Shown here piece by piece: positions 35,736 to 44,978 of a stretch of 64,000 bases of DNA (within the stretch, counting starts at the first letter, position 1; each line of letters begins with the position of its first letter). The notes under the pieces were generated by a model. It was not told where the DNA came from. It saw only the letters and a list, made by a program, of their open reading frames with translations, and did not search any database. Origin of the DNA: Streptomyces sp. NBC_00154 (GTDB lineage Bacteria > Actinomycetota > Actinomycetes > Streptomycetales > Streptomycetaceae); the NCBI RefSeq assembly GCF_026342835.1, contig NZ_JAPEMI010000002.1:930001-994000 (forward strand), given 5' to 3'. A program made the position numbers and the translations under genes.

Positions 35736-36745
35736 CAATGGAATAGAGTGAGAAGCAGATCGCTCCCAACCCAACGAGCACTCGTGCGGCTACCACCGCT
35801 ACTTGGAACACGAACGCCGCCAGGAAGAGACAGGCGAGTGCCGTGAGAATCGGGATCAAAGGCACCCGACTGGCAAGGCTGAACGTGCGGCGCCACACGA
35901 GGGCGAGCAAACCCACCTTGCTGAGAATGCTGAAGCAGACAAGTCCCAACCCGATCATTACGAAGCCAGGCGTCAAGCAGGACCTGTTGTCGAAGACGAG
36001 GACGACGATCCCCCAGATCAGGCTGAACGATCCCATGGCGATCACGAGCCAGGGCCACATGATCCGATCCCGTTGGCCGTATGTGTTTTGCACCTGGCGG
36101 AGGATGGTCAGGACCAAAGCGATCAGGCTCGTGCAGATTGCGGCCAGACCGGCGGTGATATGGCCTACCGTGAACCGTCCTGGCGTGGTCGACATGGCCA
36201 AGTTTTCGATCGAGTAGCACCAAGCGATGATCGCCAGCACGACGGGTATGGCGCTCAGCACCGGCACGGCAGCCTGAGGGAAGGCTGCAGGGGGAACCTG
36301 GTGTTGTCCTGCGGCTGACTGCGAGTTCTCCGGAATGAGCGAGAACTTGGTGGAGACCATCGCGACCGTCGCCACGCAACCGCTGATTGATCAATCCCAG
36401 TCCGAAGACAACTTGACCGGCCACGTATCGCTCGCTCAGGCCGGTGCTCGGAGCTCCGACGAAAAGGTACGCGCCGTATGCGGCCGTCCCCGCCGCCGCC
36501 ACGTAGCCAATCGTCGGATAGACGACCCTATCAAGAGTGTTGTAGCGGCCAATCAATTGTCGAATGATGGTCGCGGCGGTGCAGAAGAGGCACAGGCAGA
36601 TCACGCCGAGAAACGTAACCACCCGGCCGGAGACAAAGTTCCCAGACGCCCCTGCTGCAGTCCAAACGTACAGACCAAACCCGACGCAGACGGCCGTCAT
36701 GGCAAGGGGGATCGCCCGGAATGTGACGCTCACTACATAGTTCAC
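35698..36745 (-). pseudogene. Multi-pass membrane protein (DUF2776-like), frameshifted
   Basis: Two adjacent frames are halves of one protein of about 349 residues. The first starts at 36745 (MNYVVSVTFRAIPLAMTAVC) and reads to RYVAGQVVFGLGLIN. The second continues SGCVATVAMVSTKFSLIPEN and ends at 35698. One extra base near 36395 separates them. About nine hydrophobic segments are visible. The overall pattern resembles DUF2776 inner-membrane proteins; that name is tentative. Base composition is less GC-rich than around it, suggesting recent acquisition. Confidence 0.55.
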
Positions 36746-37073
36746 AGCTCGGCACCCTTCAGCGATTCCATGAATTCACGGTCACGACCATGGGTAAATT
36801 TCAGCACATCGCCGAGTGTCGATTTCCGGCTCAACTGTGAAGGCAGCGAAGCGCCGACCCTTTAATTGCTCGTGCCAGTAGATCCATGCCGCGTTCCACT
36901 CACGGAGAGGCCGAATAGCATGAGCTTGGTCAGCCAGAAGGTCGTCTGAAGTCCAGTCCACTCACCCACCATTATCCCGCGGCGGTCAGGTTTCGCACTC
37001 CGGACGTCGATTCTCTGACGGGTGGTCAGCCACGCCGCGCGCTGTCTGCTGGCCGACTGCGGAGCATCCGGTC
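36746..37073. other. Low-GC spacer, no convincing gene
   Basis: A minus-strand frame (36862-37077) ends TTFWLTKLMLFGLSVSGTRH, but lacks strong codon bias and overlaps the potassium-channel stop. Nothing else stands out. Confidence 0.3.
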
Positions 37074-37157
37074 TCACGAGGGTGCGTCGGTGGATGTGTC
37101 GAGCCGCCTCTCGCCGGTCCGGACTGCTCCGAAGAAGAGTCGAAAGCCGAGACCTAG

Positions 37158-38599
37158 TAGTGCTTGGTCAGGTCGATATAGCGGTGGGTATGTCGCGGTG
37201 GCAGGTGGGGCAGGCGCCGGTCCAGACTGCGAGCAGGGTCTGGAGTTCGCGGACGACTTGGTAGAGGCTCAGGCCGGCGCCGCGTCTTTTGGGGCTTGGG
37301 CCAGTCGTTGCAGGGTGCAGAAGGCGTGCGCGACAGAGACAAGGGTGACGTGGTGGTGCCAGCCGCCCCAGGTTCGGCCCTCGAAATGGGCCAGGCCCAG
37401 GGCCTGTTTCATCTCCCGGTAGTCGTGCTCGATGCGCCAGCGGAGCTTGGCGAGCCGGACCAGCGTGGTCACAGGCATGCCGGAGGGCAGGTCGGACAGC
37501 CAGAACTGCACCGGCTCGGGCTCGCCGGCGGGCCATTCGGCCAGCAGCCAGCACTCCGGCAGCTCCGGGCCGTCGGTGGCCTGCCGGACCTCACGTCCGG
37601 CGGGCCGGATGCGCAAGGCCACGAAGCGGGAGTAGATGCGCTTGAAGCCGGAGCGGCCGGTGCCGGGCCGGGAGCCTTCCCGCCACTGCACCCCTCGTGC
37701 GGCCTTCCGCCCCGCCGCGATGACCAACTCCTTGACCGACCGCGGCTTGTCGGGATACTTGGCCACCGGCGGGCGTCCGGTCCCGGAGTACGGCTCGGCC
37801 ACCGGCACCGCGTCGCCGGGCTGGGCCGACAGCGTGCTGGAGATTCCCACCACGTAGTTCAGGTCGCGGGCCTGCACCCCGTGCCGGAACGCGGCGGCGT
37901 CGCCGTATCCGGCATCAGCGATGACCAGCGGCACCTCGATGCCCCACGAGCGGGTCTCATCGAGCATGTCCAGAGCCAGCTGCCACTTCTCCACGTGCCC
38001 GACATCCTCGGGGATCTGGCAGACGGCACGCCGGGCGGCCTTGTCCGGATCGGCCTTTGGCGAGTGGGGGTCCCATGTCTCGGGCAGGAACAGCCGCCAG
38101 TTGACCGCCGCCGAAGCATGATCCGAGGCAAGGTGCAGCGAGACGCCGACCTGGCAATTGGTGACTTTGCCCGCCGTGCCGGTGTACTGCCGCGACACAC
38201 ACGCCGAAGCGGTCCCGTCCTTCAGGAACCCCGTGTCGTCGAAAATAAGCGCGGACGGCCGGATCGCCGCTTCCATTCTCCAGGCCACCCTGGCCCGCAC
38301 ATGCGCCGGATCCCAGGGACTGGTGGTCACGAAATTGGCCAGCGCCTGCCGATTCCCGTCCTCACCCAGCCGGGCCGCCATCGGCTCGACCGACTTGCGC
38401 CGCCCGTCGGTCAGCAGCCCCCGCAGGTAGACCTGCCCCCACCGACGCTGATCCTTCCGCGCGAACGGCTCGAACACCTCCGCCGCGAACGCCTCCAACT
38501 CACCACGCACCACAGCAATCTCGTCCGGAGTCACACACTCCCAACGCCGCACCGGGCCAGAAGGACACGCACCACCGCAGCCGACCTGACCAAGCACTA
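37158..38599 (-). mobile_element. IS701-family element A (1442 bp, CTAG duplication)
   Basis: The ends read TAGTGCTTGGTCAGGTCG inward from both sides. CTAG lies at 37154-37157 and 38600-38603, matching the YTAR target of IS701. The right CTAG is shared with IS701 element B. Confidence 0.9.
37269..38552 (-). CDS. IS701-family transposase A
   Basis: The product (about 427 aa) has the DDE_5 layout: FDDTGFLKDGTASACVSRQY with the first catalytic Asp, VIADAGYGDAAAFRHG with the second, and LRWRIEHDYREMKQALGLAH with the catalytic Glu in the Y-(2)-E-K-like block. GTG 38552 (VRRWECVTPDEI) is the likely start; a nearer GTG at 38534 is also possible. It appears intact. Confidence 0.9.
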   Translation of the reverse strand: MRRWECVTPDEIAVVRGELEAFAAEVFEPFARKDQRRWGQVYLRGLLTDGRRKSVEPMAARLGEDGNRQALANFVTTSPWDPAHVRARVAWRMEAAIRPSALIFDDTGFLKDGTASACVSRQYTGTAGKVTNCQVGVSLHLASDHASAAVNWRLFLPETWDPHSPKADPDKAARRAVCQIPEDVGHVEKWQLALDMLDETRSWGIEVPLVIADAGYGDAAAFRHGVQARDLNYVVGISSTLSAQPGDAVPVAEPYSGTGRPPVAKYPDKPRSVKELVIAAGRKAARGVQWREGSRPGTGRSGFKRIYSRFVALRIRPAGREVRQATDGPELPECWLLAEWPAGEPEPVQFWLSDLPSGMPVTTLVRLAKLRWRIEHDYREMKQALGLAHFEGRTWGGWHHHVTLVSVAHAFCTLQRLAQAPKDAAPA

Positions 38600-38603
38600 C
38601 TAG

Positions 38604-40003
38604 TACTGCAACGGTGTTTGCCGTGACTGGTGGCCAGCTTCGTCGTTGGTCTGGTTATGGGTGGGGACCTTGCTGATGTCAGGTTGTGGGCCGGGGAACT
38701 GAGTGCCGTGCACGAGCGGTTGGTGCACCGGTTCAACCGGCAGGAACCGCGGGATTCGGCGCTCGCGTATATGCGAGGACTGATTGCTCCGCTGGAGCGG
38801 AAGAACGGCTGGACGCTCGCGGAAGAAGCCGGGCACACAGGCCCTGACCGCATTCACCGGTTACTGAACCGGATCGAGTGGGAGGCGGACGAGGTTCTGG
38901 ACGACGTGCGCGACTACGTCGTGGAACATCTCGGAGATCAGGACGCTGTCCTGATCGTGGATGACACCGGCTTCCTCAAGAAGGGGACCCGCTCGGCCGG
39001 CGTGCAACGGCAGTACTCCGGCACCGCCGGACGCACCGAGAACAGCCAGATCGGCGTCTTCCTCGCCTACGCCACCGCCCGCGGACGCACGCTGATCGAC
39101 CGCCGCTTGTATCTGCCCACGTCCTGGACCGACGACCGTGAACGGTGCCGGCAAGCCGGCATCGACGACAGTGTCGCCTTCGAGACGAAGGTGGCCATGG
39201 CCAAGGCGATGGTCCGCCGGGCGATCAGCGACAAGATCCCGTTCGGATGGGTGACGGCGGACGCCGGGTACGGCTACAGCAAGGGCTGGCGCTCTGAGCT
39301 GGAACAGGCCGATGTCTTCCACGTCATGGCCACCACCCGGCACGACACCGTCGTCACCCGCTGGGCCATGGACCATCCCGTTCATGACCTGTTCCCCGGC
39401 CTGCCACGGCAGAAGTGGAAACGCCGTTCGTGCGGCGCGGGCGCACACGGCCCGCGGGTCTATGACTGGGCTCGCGTCGAGGTTCGGCCCTGGCATCGCG
39501 AAGACCGCCGGCACTGGGTCATCGCCCGCCGCAGTGTCAGCCGACCCGAGGAGATCTCCTACTACATCGCCTATTGTCCCGCCGGGACCACGCTGGACCA
39601 ACTGATCTCAATTGCAGGCAGCCGGTGGGCTGTTGAGGAATGCTTCCAGACCGCGAAGCAGGAGTGCGGCCTGGACGACTACCAAGTCCGCCGCTATCCC
39701 GGCTGGCATCGCCACGTGACGCTATCCATGGCCGTCCATGCCTGCCTGACTGTCCTGCGGGCCCGCGAACTCGATACGGAGAAAGCAGAAACGGATCCTC
39801 CCAGCTCATCCACCTCAGCCTCGCCGAGATCAGACGCCTGATCACTCGCCTCACCCACCGGCAGCCCCCGCCTGTCGACCACATCCTGCACTGGTCGACA
39901 TGGCGACGCAGACGACAACACCAAGCCCGCGCCAGCCACCACAAACGACGCGGACACAGCCCATAACACCTGCCCACCAGTCAGAACAAACACCGTTGCA
40001 GTA
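38604..40003 (+). mobile_element. IS701-family element B (1400 bp, CTAG duplication)
   Basis: The inverted ends TACTGCAACGGTGTTTG are perfect at both sides. CTAG lies at 38600-38603 (shared with element A) and 40004-40007. The order CTAG-IS-CTAG-IS-CTAG shows that one element inserted into the target duplication of the other. Confidence 0.9.
38657..39841 (+). pseudogene. IS701-family transposase B, C-terminal frameshift
   Basis: The frame carries the DDE_5 motifs IVDDTGFLKKGTRSAGVQRQ, VTADAGYGYSKGWRSEL and RWAVEECFQTAKQECGLDDY. After KAETDPP one base is missing near 39800. The family C-terminus (LIHLSLAEIRRLITRLTHRQ, then WSTWRRRRQHQARASHHKRR) continues in the next frame to 39966. The catalytic part is complete, but the lost tail may make it inactive. 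Confidence 0.75.
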
Positions 40004-40285
40004 CTAGGACGAGGAGATCGAGCAGCATCTGGGCAGTGACGATCAGGTGGCCGGCTTCGCTGGTCGCGGTGATATCGCCGAAACCGACCGTGGTGAACGT
40101 CGACACCGCGAAGTAGAGCGTGTCGGTGCGAGTGAGCCCGGATCCACCGGCTTGATTTCGGAGTGATCGTTTCGGGTGGTTCGGGGGTGGTCCGAGGTTG
40201 AGCTGCGGATTCGGGTATGGGGTGCCCGCTGGTCTGCCCAGCTCTTCCACATGCTCGGAGATCTCAGGCCCTTGCGGGCGGGTGG

Positions 40286-41686
40286 TCAGGGCTTCTCGAC
40301 GGCGGGTGGTGGCGCGTGCGCGAGGTCGAAGAACTGGGTGAAGTCGTCCCGCCAGAGCCAGCGTTCGGGCAGATGGAGAGTGAGGCGGCGGGCCGAACGT
40401 GCCAGCCGAGCAGGCACGTTGATCAGGTGGTCGCGGATCGTGCCGGTGGTCGCCTTGGCGTGAAAGGCGGACGCCAGGGTGCCGGCGGCGCGGGTCAGGT
40501 TGTGCGCGAGGGCGGCCAGGGCGAGCCAGGCCGCGTTCGCCTGGAAGTGCCCCGAGGGGGCGTGCGCGAACGGGCCGTTCTTCACATCCGCGATCACCTG
40601 TTCCACGACAGCGTGACGCCTGTGATCACGCTCGGCATCGGCCAGGGAGAGCGGGGAGTTGGTGAACGCGCCGTGATAGCGCCAGGTGTCGAAAAGCGTG
40701 TCCTGCCCCTCGGGGATCGCCCCGGGGTTGAGGCGCTTGACGCGGCGCACGATCAGGCGTGCGGTGACCTGCTGTTTCTTCGGCTTGGAGGTGAAGGCGG
40801 TGTAGGTGGTCTCGGCTATCTCCGCGTCCGAGATCCAGCACTGCCCCTCTTCGTCCCACACCGCCTTGGGATACTTGATCGCTTTCCATGCAGCTTCGTT
40901 GATGCCCGCGATCGCGGCCTTGATCGAGGCGTTCATCCGCACCGTGACGGAGAATCGGGCATCCAGGGCCCGGCAGGCGTTGATGACGTCGGCGCCGTAG
41001 AACGCGGAGTCGGCCCGCACGATGAGCAGTCCGGTAGCGCCGCTGGCGCGGGCCGTGCGGATGGTCTCGGCGACGAACGCGGCGGCCCCGCGTGCGGAGT
41101 TGGTCGGGCCCTTGCGCAGGCGGGTGGCGGCGATCACGGGGGCGGACAGGGGTGTGGAGACGATCCCGAGCAGCGCGTTGAGGCCCTTGACCTTGCTGTA
41201 TCCGTAACCCGCCCCCTGCTTGGCGTAGCCGTAGGTGCGGCGGATCGTGTCATCGATGTCCACATAGGCGACCGATTCGGCGCCGGACAGCAGCCCGGTG
41301 TGCGCGGCCAGTTCGGGCAGGAACCTCCGTGCCACCGCGTGCAGTTGCTTCACGTGCCCGTGAGTGAAGGAACGCAGGAACGAGCCCAGCGTGGACGGCG
41401 CCCGCACCCCGGCGAACAGGCGCGGCAGAGCGCCGTGCCGCAACCGGTCCATGTCATCGATGCTGTCCGCGCCCGCGACCATGCCGCCCACCAGCGACAT
41501 CAGCTTCGCCGCGGGGAAGGCACCCGTGCCGTCCTTCGAGACCGGCAATCGGACGTGTTCGCTGGCCAGAGCGGGCAGTCCGCACCGCTCGGCCAGGCGC
41601 ACCAACGGTTCCAGCCCGCCGTACCCGACCAGATTCGGATCATCGAACCGTGCAGAGACCTTCGCGGCGGCATGGGAAGATTCCAT
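40286..41686 (-). CDS. IS1380-family transposase
   Basis: The 466-residue product matches IS1380 transposases. It has YVDIDDTIRRTYGYAKQGAG with the first catalytic Asp pair, LLIVRADSAFYGADVINACR with the second Asp, and a C-terminal HAVVEQVIADVKNGPFAHAP with the Glu. It starts MESSHAAAKVSARFDDPNLV. The ORF is intact, but IS4 lies 66 bases upstream of the start and probably separates it from its own promoter. Confidence 0.92.
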   Translation of the reverse strand: MESSHAAAKVSARFDDPNLVGYGGLEPLVRLAERCGLPALASEHVRLPVSKDGTGAFPAAKLMSLVGGMVAGADSIDDMDRLRHGALPRLFAGVRAPSTLGSFLRSFTHGHVKQLHAVARRFLPELAAHTGLLSGAESVAYVDIDDTIRRTYGYAKQGAGYGYSKVKGLNALLGIVSTPLSAPVIAATRLRKGPTNSARGAAAFVAETIRTARASGATGLLIVRADSAFYGADVINACRALDARFSVTVRMNASIKAAIAGINEAAWKAIKYPKAVWDEEGQCWISDAEIAETTYTAFTSKPKKQQVTARLIVRRVKRLNPGAIPEGQDTLFDTWRYHGAFTNSPLSLADAERDHRRHAVVEQVIADVKNGPFAHAPSGHFQANAAWLALAALAHNLTRAAGTLASAFHAKATTGTIRDHLINVPARLARSARRLTLHLPERWLWRDDFTQFFDLAHAPPPAVEKP

Positions 41687-41752
41687 CTCGGAAGTGCCTT
41701 GTCGATCGTGCCTGATGTGGTCCTAGAGAAACCCCATCATCGCAGGTCACAA

Positions 41753-43489
41753 CAATGCCGGTGAGTTAGCGCGTCGGTGCAGGTCAGACACTTGATAGTG
41801 CGGGGTTTGGTTGGGAATATCCCCTGGTGACGTTGCGTGATCCGTCACTTCTGGTGACGTGTCGGCGGAGGCCGGGACACGGCAACGGAGTTCCCGGTAG
41901 GACAGAAGATCGACCAAGATCCGACTGTCCGCGAGGGAACTCCGTTGGGTACTCAGTGTGCCATCGTCCGCATGTCGTCTGCCATCACCGAGGGCAGCCA
42001 GGCCCCGTTGAACAGGCTGGTGACCCCCACGGACCGGCGCTTTGGCGAGCACGTCCGTCTCGGCGTGTTGACCGAGGAGATCAGCCCTGAACTGGTTGAC
42101 GAGGTCGTGGAGTTGACCGGCTGCGGCGAGCGTCGCCGCCGGCTGTTGCCCGCCCGGGCGGTGGTCTACTTCATCCTGGCGTTGTGCCTGTTCAGCAGCT
42201 CCGACAGTGCCGGGCCGCCGGGATACCGGTCGGTCCTGCGCACGTTGACGGAGAAGCTGCGGCATCTGCCAGGCCTGTGTGTGCAGCGCTTGCCCACCAG
42301 CTCGGCCCTGACACGGGCCCGGCAGCGGCTGGGCGACAAGCCGCTGCAGGCGCTGTTCGAGCGGCGGTGCGGCACGCTGGCCACGACCGTCACTCCGGGC
42401 GCGTTCGCCTTCGGGCTGCGGCTGGTCGCCTGGGACGGCACCGCGCTGGATGTCCCCGACACCCCGGCAAACGCTGCTGAGTTCGGTTTCACCGGCAAGG
42501 GTGGTGTCAACCAGAGCGGACACCCACAGGTCCGCCTGATGGCCCTGACCGAATGCGGCACCCACGCCCTGGTCGACGCGGCCTTCGACGCCGTGGCCAG
42601 GTTCAGCGAGCACAAGCTCGCCCGCCGGCTGCTGGCCTCCCTGCGAGGGGACATGCTGCTGCTGGCCGACCGCAACTTCGCCGGATACCAGCTGTGGGGC
42701 CTGGCCCGCGCCACCGGCGCCCACCTGGCCTGGCGGATCAAGAAGAACCTGGTCTTCGTGCCGCTGCGGGTGCTGTCCGACGGGTCCTACCTGTCCATCA
42801 TGCGCACGCCCGCGGAGAACATCCGCCACGGTCAGGCCCGCGCGGCCGGACGCACCCTGACCGAGCCGCCCCGGGGACACCTGGTACGGATCATCGAGTA
42901 CACCGTGACCATCCACCCACAGGCCGGCCCACCCCGCACCGAGACGTTCCGGCTGGTCACCAGCCTGCTGGACCACCGCCTCGCCCCGGCCCACCAGCTG
43001 GCGAGGGCATATCACCAGCGGTGGGAGATCGAAAACGGATTCGCGGAACTCAAGAACCGCCTGCGCGGCGCCGGATTCATCCTGCGCTCCAAGGCGCCCG
43101 AGCTGATCTACCAGGAGATCTACGCCCTTCTCACCGTCTACCAGGCACTATGCGCACTGCAGACGCGCGCGGCAGAACACGGCGGGACCGATCCTGACCG
43201 GATCTCCTTCACCGTCACGGTGCAGCTCGCCCGGCTGGCCGTCGCCGCCCAGGCCGCAGCCGACGTCACCACACTGGCCGCCGCCCGCCGCGAAGCCACC
43301 ACAGAGCTCTTGGCCGCCCTCCTGCCGCCCCGGCGCAACCGGCAGTGCCAGCGCATCAAGAAGCCGTCCAAGAACACCTTCGAGGTCAGAAAACGGGACC
43401 AGACCCGCACTCCCAGTAACGTCCGCTACACACTCAAAGTCACCAAGCACCCCACCTGACCTGCACCGACGCGCTAACTCACCGGCATT
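41753..43489 (+). mobile_element. IS4-family element nested in IS1380 (1737 bp, 11-base duplication)
   Basis: The ends AATGCCGGTGAGTTAGCGCG are inverted repeats that extend through CAGGTCAG. GCAGGTCACAA is duplicated at 41742-41752 and 43490-43500. Long duplications of 10-12 bases are typical of IS4-type elements. Confidence 0.88.
41972..43459 (+). CDS. IS4-family transposase
   Basis: The product (about 495 aa) has the IS4 N-terminal domain (RFGEHVRLGVLTEEISPELV) and DDE core: VAWDGTALDVPDTPANAAEF with the first Asp, MLLLADRNFAGYQLWG with the second, and YHQRWEIENGFAELKNRLRG, the YREK-type signature with the Glu. A basic C-terminal tail follows. ATG 41972 is one choice; a TTG at 41945 would add nine residues. 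It appears intact. Confidence 0.92.
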   Translation: MSSAITEGSQAPLNRLVTPTDRRFGEHVRLGVLTEEISPELVDEVVELTGCGERRRRLLPARAVVYFILALCLFSSSDSAGPPGYRSVLRTLTEKLRHLPGLCVQRLPTSSALTRARQRLGDKPLQALFERRCGTLATTVTPGAFAFGLRLVAWDGTALDVPDTPANAAEFGFTGKGGVNQSGHPQVRLMALTECGTHALVDAAFDAVARFSEHKLARRLLASLRGDMLLLADRNFAGYQLWGLARATGAHLAWRIKKNLVFVPLRVLSDGSYLSIMRTPAENIRHGQARAAGRTLTEPPRGHLVRIIEYTVTIHPQAGPPRTETFRLVTSLLDHRLAPAHQLARAYHQRWEIENGFAELKNRLRGAGFILRSKAPELIYQEIYALLTVYQALCALQTRAAEHGGTDPDRISFTVTVQLARLAVAAQAAADVTTLAAARREATTELLAALLPPRRNRQCQRIKKPSKNTFEVRKRDQTRTPSNVRYTLKVTKHPT

Positions 43490-43989
43490 GCAGGTCACAA
43501 GGCACTTTCTCGTTTCCGCGAGAGTCATCCACAGACATCCAGCCGGTGGATCCGGGGTGAGGGGGTGAGAACTGAAGTGCGCCGGATTATTTTGGGCGAG
43601 GATGAAGTAGGCCGCGGCAAACAGCAGCAGGAACAGCGGTGTGGTGACCGAGAGTGCCTCGACCGCCCGGACAGCGGGGTAGTCGGCACGGGTGATCGAA
43701 CGGACCTGCCAGGCCACGACTCCGGCAAGGACCAGCAGCGCGACGGACAACGACGCTGGGACCGGCACCGACAACTCCTCGAGTAGCTGCAGCGGGGCGA
43801 GGTAGTACAACGCGACCAGGCCGAGCGAGGTGGCCAGGATGCGTACGAGCGCCAACAAGGTCAGCCGTCGCCGCTGTGCCGGGGCCAGGGAGCGGAGTGG
43901 TTTCGGGATGCGCATATAGCGGCCTCCGGTTCACACGGTCGTGTCCTCGGAGCGGTGCGAAAGCTCGACGAGGTAGGTGCCGATGAGCG

Positions 43990-44273
43990 GATATTACGCG
44001 GCGTCCGTGAGCGTGTCGTTGATCTCGGCGGCGATTCGCCTGATCGACGTCGGGGGTTCGGGCAGGGATCGGCGGACGTCTTGGAGGCAGCGGAGGCCGG
44101 CAGGAGAGGGGTCATGGCGAAGTCGCGCCGGCCGCGAGGCCCGGTCGAGGACGGCCCCAGACCAGGCTGGCGCAGGTGGGCTCGCTGGGGATGCGGTCGA
44201 TGACATTGGCCCGGCGGCGGGTCTAGCCGAAGGTCCGCTCGATGAAGTTGCTGCGCGCAGCTGAGCCCGGTGG
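43990..44273 (-). pseudogene. IS256 (mutator-type) transposase C-terminal relic
   Basis: The minus strand reads RSNFIERTFG, then a TAG at 44223-44225, then TRRRANVIDRIPSEPTCASL and, in other frames, VLDRASR and AGLRCLQDVRRSLPEPP. This is the end of a mutator-type transposase (usual RTTNxxERxFxExRRR). It has at least one nonsense codon and two frameshifts. Confidence 0.55.
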
Positions 44274-44462
44274 ATGTCTGCCCCGGCGTCCATCCATGGC
44301 CTGCCGGACTCCGTGGAGGCGGGCATGCCAGATTCGTGCCAGACAGAACGAGCTGTCTGCCACGGTCGATCGGGGCGCGTCGGGGCTCAGACACGCGCCG
44401 ACGAGCTCAGCGCCGTTGTGCACCGCTTGACCAGCTCAAACGAGTGCGTGACCGATGCCAGG

Positions 44463-44506
44463 CTTACAAAGCAGATGTCGCCGGTTCGAAACCGTCCGCA
44501 CCCACC
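44463..44506 (+). other. tRNA 3' half, possible attachment-site scar
   Basis: The stretch contains a T-arm-like GCCGG-TTCGAAA-CCGTC (one stem mismatch) and ends CGCACCCACCA, like a tRNA acceptor 3' strand plus CCA. It starts in an anticodon-loop-like CTTACAAAG. The 5' half of a tRNA is absent. Such tRNA 3' halves are the usual cores of att sites of integrative elements (AICEs, phages). An integrase fragment lies at 25002-25208. Confidence 0.4.
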
Positions 44507-44627
44507 AGTACAAATGCCCCCAACCGATCACGATTGGAGGCCTTTGATATCTACTCTTGACGTCAACCGGAGCGGTCACTCATAACCGGGACGCCGCTTC
44601 AGCATGCGGTCCAGGTGTGGAGGGGGT

Positions 44628-44946
44628 CAACAAGATCACGGCCCGGGGCATCGTCGCCCTGGTGTTCCGTCGCCATGCCGAGGGCGGCCAGCAGCAGCCT
44701 TCCGAAGAGTCCGCCGCAGTCGAGTGGCTGTCAGAGAAGGGGTACACCGTGGCTGCGGTCGGCTCCGCGGCTTTACGCAGGAACGTTGGCGCGAGCCTCG
44801 AAGATCATGGCCCCAACGTCGTGCCTTACCGGGCAGGTCCACAGACTGCCCAACGCACCGGAGGCTTACGGGCCGTGATCACTCGCGCCAAAGCAGCTCC
44901 AGCCCAAAGCCGCTACGCTGACCTTCTCCCTGTTGCACGTCTGTGA
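44628..44946 (+). CDS. Hypothetical protein, possibly a fragment
   Basis: The frame VNKITARGIVALVFRRHAEG, then EESAAVEWLSEKGYTVAAVG has good GC3 bias over its first 45 codons and weaker bias later. No start with a ribosome site is convincing. The position just after the tRNA-like scar suggests integrative-element debris. Confidence 0.3.
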
Positions 44947-44978
44947 TCGGACCCTACCCCCACGCGTGGGTAAGTCTG

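Larger units (their letters stand above)
40137..43556 (-). mobile_element. IS1380-family element, interrupted by IS4
   Basis: CCCGGATCCACCGGCT at the left is mirrored by AGCCGGTGGATCCGGG at the right. GTGAG is duplicated at 40132-40136 and 43557-43561. Without the nested IS4 (41753-43489) and its 11-base duplication the element would be about 1.67 kb, normal for IS1380. It sits inside the potassium-channel gene just before the pore region. Confidence 0.88.
37074..43915 (-). pseudogene. Two-TM potassium channel gene split in three by four IS elements
   Basis: Piece 1 is 43915 to 43557 (MRIPKPLRSLAPAQRRRLTL and three or more hydrophobic segments, ending AHFSSHPLT). Piece 2 is 40131 to 40004 (RTDTLYFAVSTFTTVGFGDI with the selectivity filter). 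Piece 3 is 37153 to 37074 (GLGFRLFFGAVRTGERRLDT, stop). Joining them at the GTGAG and CTAG target duplications gives 567 bases, exactly 188 codons plus a stop, with no lesion. The filter TVGFGD falls at residues 134-139, followed by the pore-lining helix. The uninterrupted gene would be a small membrane potassium channel. It is inactive now because IS1380 (with IS4 inside) and two IS701 elements separate the pieces. Confidence 0.88.

Noticed and set aside
40004..40250. An independent small channel gene at 40004-40250
   Set aside because: The frame upstream of RTDTLYF is IS1380 end sequence. The channel part is the middle piece of the split gene starting at 43915.
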